From NCBI GenBank assembly GCA_023393095.1, contig JAEWMT010000030.1, positions 1 through 16,855 of the forward strand: a DNA stretch of 16,855 bases, given 5' to 3'. The notes below the pieces were generated by a model, which saw only the letters and a list, made by a program, of their open reading frames with translations, made no database searches and was not told the DNA's origin. Source of the stretch: Bacillota bacterium (GTDB taxonomy: Bacteria; Bacillota; Clostridia; Lachnospirales; Lachnospiraceae). A program made the position numbers and the translations under genes. Positions 7,615 to 15,246 of this stretch are shown here, in pieces (positions within the stretch are counted from its first letter, which is position 1; each line of letters opens with the position of its first letter).

Positions 7615-8286
7615 CTATTGATTATCTGGCTTGACCAGGCTTATTATTTCTTCAACAACTTTATCAATTGACATATCAGAGGTATCTAAATAAATTGCAT
7701 CTTCAGCTTGTTTTAAAGGAGCAAATTCCCTTGTCATATCACGGTGGTCACGTTCAATGATATCTTTTTCAATATCATTAATATCGGCCTGTACCCCTTT
7801 TTCATTTAACTCATTCCATCTTCTTTTTGCCCGTTCCTTTGAACTTGCAGTCAAATATATCTTCAAATCAGCATTCGGGAGTACGTAGGTTCCTATATCC
7901 CTGCCATCCATAACAACATTTTCTTTTTGAGCTAGGTTCTGCTGCAGCTCAACCAGCTTTAGCCTTACCACTTTATTTACCGAGGTGACACTCGCCATAT
8001 TACCGACTTCTTCCGTCCGAATGAAGCCATTCACATTCTCTCCGTTTAAGATCACAAGCTGTTCCCCGTCTTTATATTCGATTGTAACATTAACATTTTT
8101 ACAAGCTTCTTCAATTCTGTCGCTTTCAGAAGAATCAATATGATTTCTTAAAAAATATAATGCCATTGCGCGATACATGGCTCCTGTGTCAACATAGATA
8201 AAACCTAACTGCTTTGCGATTCTTTTCGCTATGGTACTTTTTCCGGCTCCGGCCGGACCGTCAATTGCAAGATTAAATTTCTTCAT
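7615..8286 (-). CDS. cmk: (d)CMP kinase
   Basis: Phosphorylates CMP and dCMP with ATP, recycling pyrimidine nucleotides from RNA and lipid turnover; cytoplasmic. The P-loop GPAGAGKS is at residues 10-17, followed by the family segment YVDTGAMYRA. Later motifs are VVMDGRDIGTYVLPNADLKIYLTAS and the lid-like RDHRDMTREFAPLKQAEDAIYLDTS. Length, 223 residues, is standard for the short bacterial form. Start ATG at 8286 has a strong GGAGGTAATTGCC ribosome binding site. It lies directly upstream of ispH-rpsA and is separated from the flavoprotein gene by 179 bp. Confidence 0.97.
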   Translation of the reverse strand: MKKFNLAIDGPAGAGKSTIAKRIAKQLGFIYVDTGAMYRAMALYFLRNHIDSSESDRIEEACKNVNVTIEYKDGEQLVILNGENVNGFIRTEEVGNMASVTSVNKVVRLKLVELQQNLAQKENVVMDGRDIGTYVLPNADLKIYLTASSKERAKRRWNELNEKGVQADINDIEKDIIERDHRDMTREFAPLKQAEDAIYLDTSDMSIDKVVEEIISLVKPDNQ

Positions 8287-8420
8287 GGCAATTACCTCCA
8301 GGTTACTTTTATTAAATATAGAATGTGTTGCGTAAATTTTAAGCGCCCGAGCGGGTTAATTAGTAACATATTTCTTTACCACGAGGTGAGTATTGTTACG
8401 TATCCTACACGGAGTGCTTT

Positions 8421-8453
8421 TTATTTCATAGTATGCAATTTCCTATGAATAAC
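8421..8453 (-). repeat. Hairpin just downstream of the flavoprotein gene
   Basis: TTCATAG (8425-8431) and CTATGAA (8443-8449) pair perfectly around an 11-nt loop, and the stem extends further with one bulged base. It begins about 13 nt after the stop codon of the upstream gene. No T-run follows on the minus strand, so it may protect the mRNA 3' end rather than terminate. The remaining 8287-8420 stretch holds weaker stems (GTAACA/TGTTAC, CCCG/CGGG) but no promoter that could be named. Confidence 0.35.
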
Positions 8454-8465
8454 ATTCATCCGCCT

Positions 8466-9701
8466 TTAATTAACAGAGAGCCCCGCAAGATATGCAGTTG
8501 ACCATGCAATCTGTAAATTAAAGCCCCCGGTTAAAGCATCCAGATCCAGTACCTCACCGGCAAAATATACATTTTTCACAAGCTTTGATTCCATCGTAGA
8601 AGGATTAATTTCCTTAATATGAACTCCTCCCTTTGTAATTACAGCTTCATTATAATCCCTTAAGCCTGTAACCTGTAGGGTAAAATTCTTAAAAAGGTGA
8701 ATAAGCTTTTGTCTCTCTTCCTTTGTAATGGAATTTACTTTCTTTTCCGGATCAATCATGCTAAGTCGAATGATAACATCAATTAATTTATTTGGCAATA
8801 GGTGGTCAAGGGAATTCTTAAATTGTTTGTTTTTAAATTCCTCAAAATCCCTTAATATTCGGGTATCTAACTGCTCCGGTGTCAGAGCAGGTTTCAAATC
8901 AATGCTTAACTTAAGCGGTTCCTTTTTATTAAGATATGGTATCATATAACTACTGGCACTTAAGATTAACGGACCACTAACTCCGAAATGGGTGAAAAGC
9001 ATTTCTCCAAAATCGTGATAAATCTGCTTTTCGCCCGAAGTTATAACAATCTCGATATTTTTTAGGGATAACCCCATCAATTCCTTAACAAAACCTTCTT
9101 TTATATTGATTGGAACCAGTGCCGGATTCAAATCGGTTATCGTATGCCCCATCTTCTTAGCAAACTGAAATCCATTACCGGTCGAGCCTGTGGATGCATA
9201 GGAGAGTCCTCCTGTTGCAATAATTATCGCATCTCCCTGTAATTCCTCTTTATTATTCTTTAACCGAACTGCATAAAAGCTGTTGTCCTTTGTAAGAATA
9301 TCAGTTACTTCACTGTGATATCTTACTGTAACAGATAGTCGTTCCAATTCCCTCTTTAAAACAGCGATAACGTCAGAGGATTTATCCGATTCCGGAAATA
9401 CTCTGTTACCCCGTTCTGTTTTGATTGCTAGTCCTAGTTCTTCAAAAAAACTCATGGTATCATAATTATTGAAGGAATGAAATGCACGATATAGAAACTT
9501 AGGGTTACTCACAACCTGTTCGAAAAATTCTTCTCTATCACAGGCATTTGTCAGATTGCATCTGCCTTTTCCTGTAATGAATAGTTTTTTACCAAGTCGT
9601 TCATTCTTTTCAAGTAAAATTACTTCCTGCCCATTTCTTGCTGCAACAATTGCTGCAAGCATTCCGGCTGCTCCTCCACCGATTACAAATACCCTACTCA
9701 A
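8466..9701 (-). CDS. FAD-dependent oxidoreductase of the HI0933/YhiN (BaiN/RdsA) family
   Basis: Flavoprotein of a widespread family. Members have been linked to bile-acid dehydroxylation intermediates (BaiN), but the substrate here is unknown. The protein opens with a dinucleotide-binding fold, VFVIGGGAAGMLAA, then LLEKNERLGKKLFITGKGRCNLTN, the family hallmark. IIIATGGLSYASTGSTGNG and the C-terminal VYFAGEVLDLDALTGGFNLQIAW complete the split FAD site. The frame is open to a TTG at 9755. The TTG at 9701 is preferred because AGGTGG lies 4 nt before it and the protein then begins four residues before VFVIGGG, giving 411 residues as usual for the family. The start is uncertain. It stands alone between the GerMN-type lipoprotein gene and cmk. 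Confidence 0.88.
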   Translation of the reverse strand: MSRVFVIGGGAAGMLAAIVAARNGQEVILLEKNERLGKKLFITGKGRCNLTNACDREEFFEQVVSNPKFLYRAFHSFNNYDTMSFFEELGLAIKTERGNRVFPESDKSSDVIAVLKRELERLSVTVRYHSEVTDILTKDNSFYAVRLKNNKEELQGDAIIIATGGLSYASTGSTGNGFQFAKKMGHTITDLNPALVPINIKEGFVKELMGLSLKNIEIVITSGEKQIYHDFGEMLFTHFGVSGPLILSASSYMIPYLNKKEPLKLSIDLKPALTPEQLDTRILRDFEEFKNKQFKNSLDHLLPNKLIDVIIRLSMIDPEKKVNSITKEERQKLIHLFKNFTLQVTGLRDYNEAVITKGGVHIKEINPSTMESKLVKNVYFAGEVLDLDALTGGFNLQIAWSTAYLAGLSVN

Positions 9702-9787
9702 ACTGCCACCTAACCTTTCACTTCTAAATCTGATTCTGCTTTTAATTGATAGCAAAAACTGTAATCCATATATTACAATAACATAAT

Positions 9788-9833
9788 ATTAGGTAATTGA
9801 CGAATACAAAATATGGTATCGCAATTACCTAAT
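9788..9833. repeat. Miniature inverted repeat, AGGTAATTG family, copy A (short form)
   Basis: ATTAGGTAATTG (9788-9799) and CAATTACCTAAT (9822-9833) are perfect 12-nt inverted arms. Inside them CGAATAC can pair with GTATCG, so nearly the whole 46 nt folds as one hairpin. Read in reverse complement, it shares AGGTAATTGCGA, ATACCATAT and TCAATTACCTAAT with the longer copy at 11991-12076, in the same order. No T-run follows on the minus strand, which argues against a terminator for the lipoprotein-flavoprotein junction it occupies. Confidence 0.6.
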
Positions 9834-9848
9834 TAGTAGTATCCTGTA

Positions 9849-10466
9849 TTAATTTTGCATATACGGTTCGTCAATTCCTAATTCAAATGCATCACTTGTA
9901 TATGCTTTTCCCTCGATTCTAAAAATCACCTTATTGTAACCAGAATCCTTCAGATTATCAATTAAGCTTTGTGCAAATGCATTTAATATATTTCCTTCCA
10001 TTTCTTCTGAAGTGGTATCGGAATAGGGGGCTTTATCCTTCTTAAAGCTTACAATTACTTTATCCTTTTGTGTACTAACGCTATCCTTAACTAAATCAAT
10101 TGATTCATCAGAAAGAGCTTCTATCACCTTGTCCACAATAAGTTCAGGAGTAATCGTACTGCCATCTTGTACTAACGCAGTCACTGGTTCCAGTTCGCCT
10201 TCTGAACCAACCGTGTAGATTGGAAGTTCGGTAACAGCGAGTGCTTCTGCAGCCTTTGTTGGCATAGAAGCATTATTATCTTGTGAATTATTTTTCTTAT
10301 TATTAGCAGTAGTTTCTCCTGTATTCTTATCCGGTACAACTGTAACCGTTTTAGTGTCATCTTCCTTTGATGCATCAAAAACATTTTTCAATTTACTACA
10401 TCCGGTTAAAAGGAAGATCCCTATCAACAGTATAATCAATATGATTCTTTTATTAAACCGTTCCAT
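9849..10466 (-). CDS. Lipoprotein with a GerMN-like (sporulation/spore germination) domain
   Basis: Predicted membrane-anchored extracytoplasmic protein of 205 residues. A basic N-terminus and hydrophobic stretch (ILIILLIGIFLL) end in the lipobox LLTGC, with the lipidated cysteine at residue 23. A low-complexity Asn/Lys/Asp/Thr-rich linker follows to about residue 70. The C-terminal half resembles GerMN domains: ITPELIVDKVIEAL, a KVIVSFKKD strand, NILNAFAQSLIDNL, then NKVIFRIEGKAY. GerMN domains occur in GerM and related cell-envelope lipoproteins of spore formers; the exact role is not known here. The ATG at 10466 is preferred over 10493 because AAGGAG lies 6 nt upstream of it. The 213-bp region towards cinA has no recognisable gene. 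Confidence 0.75.
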   Translation of the reverse strand: MERFNKRIILIILLIGIFLLTGCSKLKNVFDASKEDDTKTVTVVPDKNTGETTANNKKNNSQDNNASMPTKAAEALAVTELPIYTVGSEGELEPVTALVQDGSTITPELIVDKVIEALSDESIDLVKDSVSTQKDKVIVSFKKDKAPYSDTTSEEMEGNILNAFAQSLIDNLKDSGYNKVIFRIEGKAYTSDAFELGIDEPYMQN

Positions 10467-10706
10467 AATAATCTCCTTATTTTCATTATTCATAATTAGT
10501 TATCCTATTCTGATATTCACATTATGATATAACTGTGTCATTATTATGTTATTATGAAACAATTTTATATTAATCTCGCTATAAACTCAGTATTTACAGC
10601 ACTAGCAGGATATTTTTACCTAATTGTTATAACTTTATATCAAATATGAACCATTATGCACACATATTTATTTCTATCCAGACTTATGACTCCAAACCAT
10701 ACTTTT

Positions 10707-11957
10707 TTAGTTAAGTTTTCTTCGAAGTAAATCCAGAGCATAAATCACACTTTGCTCACGAACCTTCTGACGATTACCTTTAAAATGATATTCGTTAACC
10801 GTTACTTTACTGTTAACGCAACATCCAATGTATACTAGACCAACCGGTTTTTCCTTCGTTCCTCCATCCGGACCTGCAATACCTGTTATTGCAAGTGATG
10901 CATCTGCTCCTGTCTTTTTTACGATTCCTAATGCCATCTCTTTCGCTGTCTGTTCACTAACTGCACCAAATTGATTCAAGGTCTCGTCGCTGACTCCGAG
11001 ATATTTCATCTTTGCCTCATTTGAATAGGTAATAAATCCTTCCTTTAATACTTCGGAAACCCCTGCAACGTTAACAATTCTTCCAGTTAGTAAGCCTCCT
11101 GTACAGGATTCTGCCGTAGCCAGAGTATATTTTTTATTACTTAGAAGCTTTACTACTACCTCTTCGAGCGTTTCACTTTCCTTTGTTGTATAGATATTAT
11201 CTCCAAAACGATGAAACAACTCCCTCACTACCGGCTGTAACAGCTTCTGTGCTTCCTCTTCACTATCCGCAGCTGCTGTTACGCGAAAATGGACTTCTCC
11301 GTCTTTTGCGTATGGAGCGATGGTTGGATTGCTCTGATTCTCGATTAGATCCAAGAGCTCCGTTTCCGCCCTACTTTCTCCGATACCACAGATTTTCACC
11401 ATATTCGACAGGAATACTTTATTCTGCTTCTTTTTTAAATACGGATAGATATGATTTTCAAACATAGGTACCATCTCAGAAGGAGGACCAGGAAGAATAA
11501 TCACTGCTTTTTCCTCGGTTTCGACAATATAGCCCGGGGCAGTACCGTTATCATTATCAATGACTATGGAACCATCTATGCGTAATGCCTGTTTCCAGTT
11601 ATTATCTGTAATCACCTGCGGCACTGTATCGGAACTGTATCGGAATTTAAAATAAGATGCAATTCTTTCCTTCGATGTCTCATCCATAATCAGCTTACGG
11701 TTTAACACCTTGGCAACGGCTTCCTTTGTCATATCATCCTGTGTGGGTCCAAGTCCTCCAGTTAAAATAACAATATCAGAGCGTGACATAGATGATTTGA
11801 TTACTTCACAAAGTCGCCCCTCGTTATCTCCAACTGTGATTTGAAAGTATAATGATATACCCAACTCTGCACATTTCTTTGATAAATACTGTGCATTAGT
11901 ATTCACGATATTACCCATTAATAATTCCGTTCCGACACTGATTAATTCTACAGTCAT
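10707..11957 (-). CDS. cinA: CinA-family protein: putative ADP-ribose pyrophosphatase / NMN amidohydrolase
   Basis: Two-domain protein of 416 residues, the usual full length. Residues 1-170 are a MoCF/MoaB-like domain with GTELLMGNIVNTNAQYL and ILTGGLGPTQDD (about 64-75). IILPGPPSEMVPMF follows. In characterised relatives this half hydrolyses ADP-ribose. From about residue 261 comes the CinA C-terminal (PncC) domain, with ATAESCTGG (280-288) carrying the nucleophile-region serine, the TYSNEAK segment and ITGIAGPDGGTKEKPVG; it deamidates nicotinamide mononucleotide to recycle pyridine nucleotides. Start ATG at 11957 follows GAGAGG by 9 nt. In many Firmicutes cinA lies beside pgsA and rimO, as here, although a 460-bp gap separates them. 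A possible weak promoter (TTGAGA-17 nt-TATGGT) overlaps the repeat upstream. Confidence 0.94.
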   Translation of the reverse strand: MTVELISVGTELLMGNIVNTNAQYLSKKCAELGISLYFQITVGDNEGRLCEVIKSSMSRSDIVILTGGLGPTQDDMTKEAVAKVLNRKLIMDETSKERIASYFKFRYSSDTVPQVITDNNWKQALRIDGSIVIDNDNGTAPGYIVETEEKAVIILPGPPSEMVPMFENHIYPYLKKKQNKVFLSNMVKICGIGESRAETELLDLIENQSNPTIAPYAKDGEVHFRVTAAADSEEEAQKLLQPVVRELFHRFGDNIYTTKESETLEEVVVKLLSNKKYTLATAESCTGGLLTGRIVNVAGVSEVLKEGFITYSNEAKMKYLGVSDETLNQFGAVSEQTAKEMALGIVKKTGADASLAITGIAGPDGGTKEKPVGLVYIGCCVNSKVTVNEYHFKGNRQKVREQSVIYALDLLRRKLN

Positions 11958-11990
11958 GACTAAAAACCTCTCTTCTATTTATATTTTTAG

Positions 11991-12076
11991 AGGTAATTGC
12001 GAATCTATAGAGTTTTTGTAATTGTATACAGCGCTGTGTATACCATATCTATATTTTATGGGTTTCTCAATTACCT
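11991..12076. repeat. Miniature inverted repeat, AGGTAATTG family, copy B (long form)
   Basis: AGGTAATTG (11991-11999) and CAATTACCT (12068-12076) are inverted ends of an 86-bp element just upstream of cinA. The centre has its own stem: ACAGCGCTGT (12028-12037) is a perfect palindrome, extended by TGTAT/GTATA with one wobble. Shared internal words with copy A (ATACCATAT and the CAATTACCTAAT end) show the two are related and that copy A looks like an internally shortened version in the opposite orientation. No transposase is nearby. Confidence 0.6.
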
Positions 12077-12106
12077 AATTATTATTTTTATTATTCAAAC
12101 ATCTAA

Positions 12107-12148
12107 ATTGAATTTTGTTGATTGATAAAATCAGTATCATAATTCAAT
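12107..12148. repeat. Nested hairpin in the pgsA-cinA gap
   Basis: ATTGAATT (12107-12114) pairs with AATTCAAT (12141-12148), and within it TGATT pairs with AATCA. It lies in the 504-bp gene-free stretch 11958-12461, which also holds repeat copy B, the hairpin at 12291-12339 and two small stems nearer pgsA (12412-12424 and 12432-12447). No coding frame in the stretch is convincing. Confidence 0.4.
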
Positions 12149-12290
12149 AGGAAACCATTAGTTTTGATTAATATTCTGTCTTCGATGTTAAGTTAAAATT
12201 CACTAATTGTTTCTAATTAAATATTAAATGCTGAATTTATCAAGCGTTGCTTTATACTTTTTATTTTGTTCCAACTCCTATTATTATATG

Positions 12291-12339
12291 AAAGAACACA
12301 GTTCATTTTCTTAATTGTATCAAATGAAAAGTGTTCTTT
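12291..12339. terminator. Strong hairpin downstream of rimO-pgsA, possible terminator
   Basis: AAAGAACAC (12291-12299) pairs with GTGTTCTTT (12331-12339). After a symmetric 2-nt internal loop, TTCATTT (12302-12308) pairs with AAATGAA (12322-12328) around a 13-nt loop. It is the strongest stem in the pgsA-cinA gap, 122 nt after pgsA. The better T-run (CTTTTTG) is on the plus strand, where no gene is visible. On the minus strand only three Ts close the stem, so minus-strand termination of rimO-pgsA would be weak or would use a different mechanism. Confidence 0.45.
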
Positions 12340-12461
12340 TTGTTTAGTTTGTTATGATATTATAAATAAAATACTTAATGTCTTATATAAATCACTTTAT
12401 CATGAATCAATACTGATTTTCAGTGCAATCTTTCTAATATGTTAGAATTTAGCCGTAATAT

Positions 12462-13001
12462 TTAGTGTTTCTCACTTAATACCGATTTGTTCTTTACCAT
12501 ATAGTCCACTAAGGAAATTACGGTCAGTGCAAGTGCCAGATAAATCGCAACCTGTTCTAGTACATTAATTACCGTATAATCAAGATTAATAATCAGCATT
12601 ATACTCATTATCATCTGTACATTGGTTTTCACTTTGCCCCACCAGCTAGCTGCAATAACTACACCTTTATCGGAAGCTATGAGACGAAAACCACTGATAA
12701 TAAACTCGCGTGCTATGATTATAATAACAATCCAAGAATAGATCTGTTTGAGCTCTACGAAACAAATCAATGCACTGGATACCAGAAGCTTATCCGCAAG
12801 TGGATCCATGAACTTGCCGAAATTAGTAACAAGATGGTTTTTACGGGCAATATATCCATCTAGAAAATCCGAAATAGCCGCAATGATAAATATCCCGGCT
12901 GCAATATAACGCCCATAGGTTATACCCGGTACTAGCATAAATACCAAAAATATCGGTATCATAAAAACTCTGAATAATGTTATCTTATTTGGCAGATTCA
13001 T
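12462..13001 (-). CDS. pgsA: CDP-diacylglycerol-glycerol-3-phosphate 3-phosphatidyltransferase
   Basis: Integral membrane enzyme making phosphatidylglycerol-phosphate from CDP-diacylglycerol and glycerol 3-phosphate, the committed step to phosphatidylglycerol and cardiolipin. The CDP-alcohol phosphotransferase motif is complete: D45, D48, G49, A52, R53, G62, D66 and D70, in SDFLDGYIARKNHLVTNFGK followed by FMDPLADK. NLPNKITLFRV at the N-terminus is typical of PgsA. Hydrophobic segments lie near residues 12-25, 32-44, 75-95 and 120-165. Length is 179 residues from the ATG at 13001, preferred over the frame's earlier start at 13013 because GGAGG sits 5 nt before it. The gene begins 27 bp after the rimO stop codon, so the two are very likely one transcript. 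Confidence 0.95.
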   Translation of the reverse strand: MNLPNKITLFRVFMIPIFLVFMLVPGITYGRYIAAGIFIIAAISDFLDGYIARKNHLVTNFGKFMDPLADKLLVSSALICFVELKQIYSWIVIIIIAREFIISGFRLIASDKGVVIAASWWGKVKTNVQMIMSIMLIINLDYTVINVLEQVAIYLALALTVISLVDYMVKNKSVLSEKH

Positions 13002-13028
13002 ACTAACCTCCATATGCCTTAATATATC

Positions 13029-14357
13029 TTAGGTAATTATTTCACCAATCAGATCGTAACCCTTTGCGCCGGTTACTTTTGCCTCTATCATATCACCTGA
13101 TATTAATTCTCTGTCAGAACGAACAAACAAAAATCCATCCACGGATGGTGCATCCATATAGGTTCTTCCGATATAGACACAATCCTCATCTGCTATTTTT
13201 CCTTCCACTAGCACCTGATATTGCTTTCCAATCAGCTCTGAAGTATGATTAAATACTATGGACTGCTGCAGCTTCATGATATCCTTCTGACGCTGTTTTT
13301 TTACCTTTGCTGTAACCTGAGGTTTTAATTTGGATGCAGGAGTCTGATCTTCCTTAGAATAAGTAAATACACCCAATCGTTCAAATTGCATATTCTTCAC
13401 AAATTCTAGCACTTCTTCATGTTCAGCATCTGTTTCTGTTGGGAAACCGGTAATCAGGGTAGTTCGAAGAACAATATCCGGAATATGATATCTAAGCTTA
13501 GTTATTATCCCGATGAGATCCTCTTTTGACGTCCTTCTACCCATTAATTTTAGTATTCTGTCATTCGCATGCTGAATTGGAATATCGAGATAGCGGCAGA
13601 TTTTCGGTTCCTGTTTTATTGTCTCGATTAATTCATCCGTAATCTCCTCCGGATAGCAATACATTATTCTAATCCACTCGATACCATCTATTTTACATAA
13701 TTCTTTCAATAGCTTCGGAATGGATTTCTCTTTATATAAATCCACACCATACAGGGTCGTTTCCTGTGCAACCAGAATCAACTCCTTAACTCCCTGTTCG
13801 GCAAGATATTTTGCTTCGTTTATCAAATCTTCCAAGGGAACACTTCGGTAATTACCGCGTACCTGAGGAATGATACAGTAGGTACAATGTTTGTCACAGC
13901 CTTCTGCAATCTTTAAATAGGTAGAATAGGTACCTGAGGTGAGCATTCGTTTATTATTCGTCTTAGGTAATTGATCTAAATCCTCAAAGCAGGTTTGCTT
14001 ACCTCCATTTAGTATTTCATCCATTACCTTTAATATTTCATGAAAACTTGAAGTACCAAGAAGTGCATCCACCTCCGGTATTTCAGTCAATATTTCTTCC
14101 TTATAACGTTGTGCAAGACATCCTGTAACAATAAGAGCCTTTAAACTTCCGGCCTTTTTATATTCTGCCATCTCAAGTATTGTATTAATGCTTTCCTGCT
14201 TCGCATCATTTATGAAGCAGCAGGTATTGATAATGATAATGTCAGCTTCCTGTTCCTCGTTAGTAATCCGATATCCGTTTTCTTGCAGTATACCTAGCAT
14301 ATTCTCACTGTCGACAAGGTTCTTGTCACAACCGAGAGAAATAAAGTATATATTCAT
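13029..14357 (-). CDS. rimO: Ribosomal protein S12 methylthiotransferase RimO
   Basis: Radical-SAM enzyme that adds a methylthio group to a conserved aspartate of ribosomal protein S12. The N-terminal MTTase domain holds the auxiliary iron-sulfur cluster cysteines C10 (SLGCDKNLVDSE), C46 (NTCCF) and C80 (TGCLAQ). The radical-SAM motif CDKHCTYC supplies C154, C158 and C161. The last 65 or so residues form a TRAM RNA/protein-binding domain. SLGCDKNLVDSE separates it from the tRNA-modifying MiaB and MtaB relatives. Length, 442 residues, is normal. The start ATG at 14357 lacks a well-spaced ribosome binding site of its own and overlaps the stop codon of a tiny upstream ORF, suggesting coupled translation. 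Confidence 0.95.
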   Translation of the reverse strand: MNIYFISLGCDKNLVDSENMLGILQENGYRITNEEQEADIIIINTCCFINDAKQESINTILEMAEYKKAGSLKALIVTGCLAQRYKEEILTEIPEVDALLGTSSFHEILKVMDEILNGGKQTCFEDLDQLPKTNNKRMLTSGTYSTYLKIAEGCDKHCTYCIIPQVRGNYRSVPLEDLINEAKYLAEQGVKELILVAQETTLYGVDLYKEKSIPKLLKELCKIDGIEWIRIMYCYPEEITDELIETIKQEPKICRYLDIPIQHANDRILKLMGRRTSKEDLIGIITKLRYHIPDIVLRTTLITGFPTETDAEHEEVLEFVKNMQFERLGVFTYSKEDQTPASKLKPQVTAKVKKQRQKDIMKLQQSIVFNHTSELIGKQYQVLVEGKIADEDCVYIGRTYMDAPSVDGFLFVRSDRELISGDMIEAKVTGAKGYDLIGEIIT

Positions 14358-14377
14358 TCTATATCCATGCCTTTCAT
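14354..14377 (-). CDS. Seven-residue upstream ORF overlapping the rimO start
   Basis: ATG at 14377 opens MKGMDIE and stops at TGA 14354-14356, overlapping the rimO ATG as ATGA. A good ribosome binding site, AAAGGTG, stands about 5 nt before it, whereas rimO's own nearest purine-rich run is about 13 nt away. This arrangement usually means termination-reinitiation coupling, so rimO translation may depend on ribosomes reading this leader. The same frame is open further upstream to an ATG within the candidate -10 box, which would not be transcribed. The peptide itself need not have a function. Confidence 0.4.
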   Translation of the reverse strand: MKGMDIE

Positions 14378-14402
14378 AATTTCACCTTTGTTTGCCTCAA
14401 AC

Positions 14403-14411
14403 ATTGTATCA
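14403..14411 (-). promoter_or_regulatory. Candidate extended -10 promoter for rimO-pgsA
   Basis: On the minus strand TGATACAAT (14403-14411) is an extended -10 element, TG-n-TACAAT. No good -35 sequence lies 17 nt upstream, as can happen with extended -10 promoters. It would give a leader of about 40 nt carrying the small upstream ORF. Confidence 0.4.
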
Positions 14412-14439
14412 GTTTTCCTTTGAAAAATAAACTATTTTC

Positions 14440-14454
14440 TGTGATTTAATCACA
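14440..14454. promoter_or_regulatory. 15-bp palindrome upstream of the rimO promoter, possible operator
   Basis: TGTGATT-T-AATCACA is a perfect 7-bp inverted repeat around one base. It is centred about 40 bp upstream of the candidate -10 box, a position suited to an activator. The half-site TGTGA resembles CRP/FNR-family half-sites, but the spacing (5 nt between TGTGA and TCACA) is one less than the CRP consensus. Which protein binds, if any, is unknown. Confidence 0.3.
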
Positions 14455-14545
14455 TGTTTCTACTTATGATAGAATTACCGAATGAATTACTTCCAAGGAA
14501 TAACAATAACTATGTTATTATAATTGAATTTTTACAATAAGTCTG

Positions 14546-15118
14546 TTAGGAATATTGTTCATAATTCTTACACATATCCTTCAGATATCTAAGACGCATT
14601 AAAGTCAGCTTAAATGGTTTATAATCTCCTACAAAACTGGAATTCATAAACCGTTTGATACATCTTAAATCTCGCTTAACATTTAAACTTCTAAGTCCCT
14701 GTTCAATGTTCTTACGTATTCTTAACATCGCCTTACTTTGGTCAACTGTAGTAATGAGCATTCCATTTTCAAATACCAGTTCTAAAACGTTCTGATAAGA
14801 ATAGCATGCCAGCTTTCCATCCTTTTGATAATATTCCCCTACTGGATTTGTAGCAATTAAGAAGGCTCCGTTATAGGATACTTTGCATTCTGTTGGTTGA
14901 AAATGTCTTCCCTCTCCTGTTCCATCCCCCGACAGAACAATGTTATCTAGCATCAGACAATAATCTTTAATATGAAAATCACTGGAGAAGGAACTCTTAA
15001 GTGCGGCATTTCCTGAAGGTACTAACCCAAAAGCAGCCGGATGTACAATAAATTCTTGTTCCACTTTAATAATTTCATATTTTTTTCCCATATATTCAAT
15101 TTGTTGCTTTATATCCAT
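14546..15118 (-). CDS. Uncharacterised 190-residue protein
   Basis: I do not recognise a family. The ATG at 15118 is chosen because a strong GGAGG is 5 nt upstream; the frame extends 13 codons further (to 15157) without a better site. The protein is soluble-looking: no signal peptide and no membrane segment. The first 110 residues are mixed strand-like (KYEIIKVEQEFIVHPAAFGLVPSG, then LDNIVLSGDGTGEGRHFQPTECKVSYNGAFLIATNPVG). The C-terminal 70 residues are strongly basic and helical (KAMLRIRKNIEQGLRSLNVKRDL, later LTLMRLRYLKDMCKNY), suggesting contact with nucleic acid or an acidic partner. Codon use looks like that of its neighbours. It stands between folD and rimO, separated by 128 and 188 bp, so context gives no clear role. 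Confidence 0.75.
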   Translation of the reverse strand: MDIKQQIEYMGKKYEIIKVEQEFIVHPAAFGLVPSGNAALKSSFSSDFHIKDYCLMLDNIVLSGDGTGEGRHFQPTECKVSYNGAFLIATNPVGEYYQKDGKLACYSYQNVLELVFENGMLITTVDQSKAMLRIRKNIEQGLRSLNVKRDLRCIKRFMNSSFVGDYKPFKLTLMRLRYLKDMCKNYEQYS

Positions 15119-15246
15119 CCTTACCTCCACAATACGACCAAAAGGCATCTTATACACATTGTAAATCTCAATTGGTGTTATGAAAATGCTTTACATTCAA
15201 CCATAGAAACGTCTAACATTTACATAATTTAATTACTATACTTTTA

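Noticed and set aside
11183..11467. 94-codon open frame on the plus strand inside cinA
   Set aside because: It lies wholly opposite a clear cinA gene, has no ribosome binding site and its protein has no recognisable features; the other plus-strand frames in the window are the same kind of shadow.
13030..13040. Third copy of the AGGTAATTG repeat at the end of rimO
   Set aside because: TTAGGTAATT occurs here and a similar word at 10616-10625, but no inverted partner or internal shared words are present; the resemblance may be chance in AT-rich DNA.
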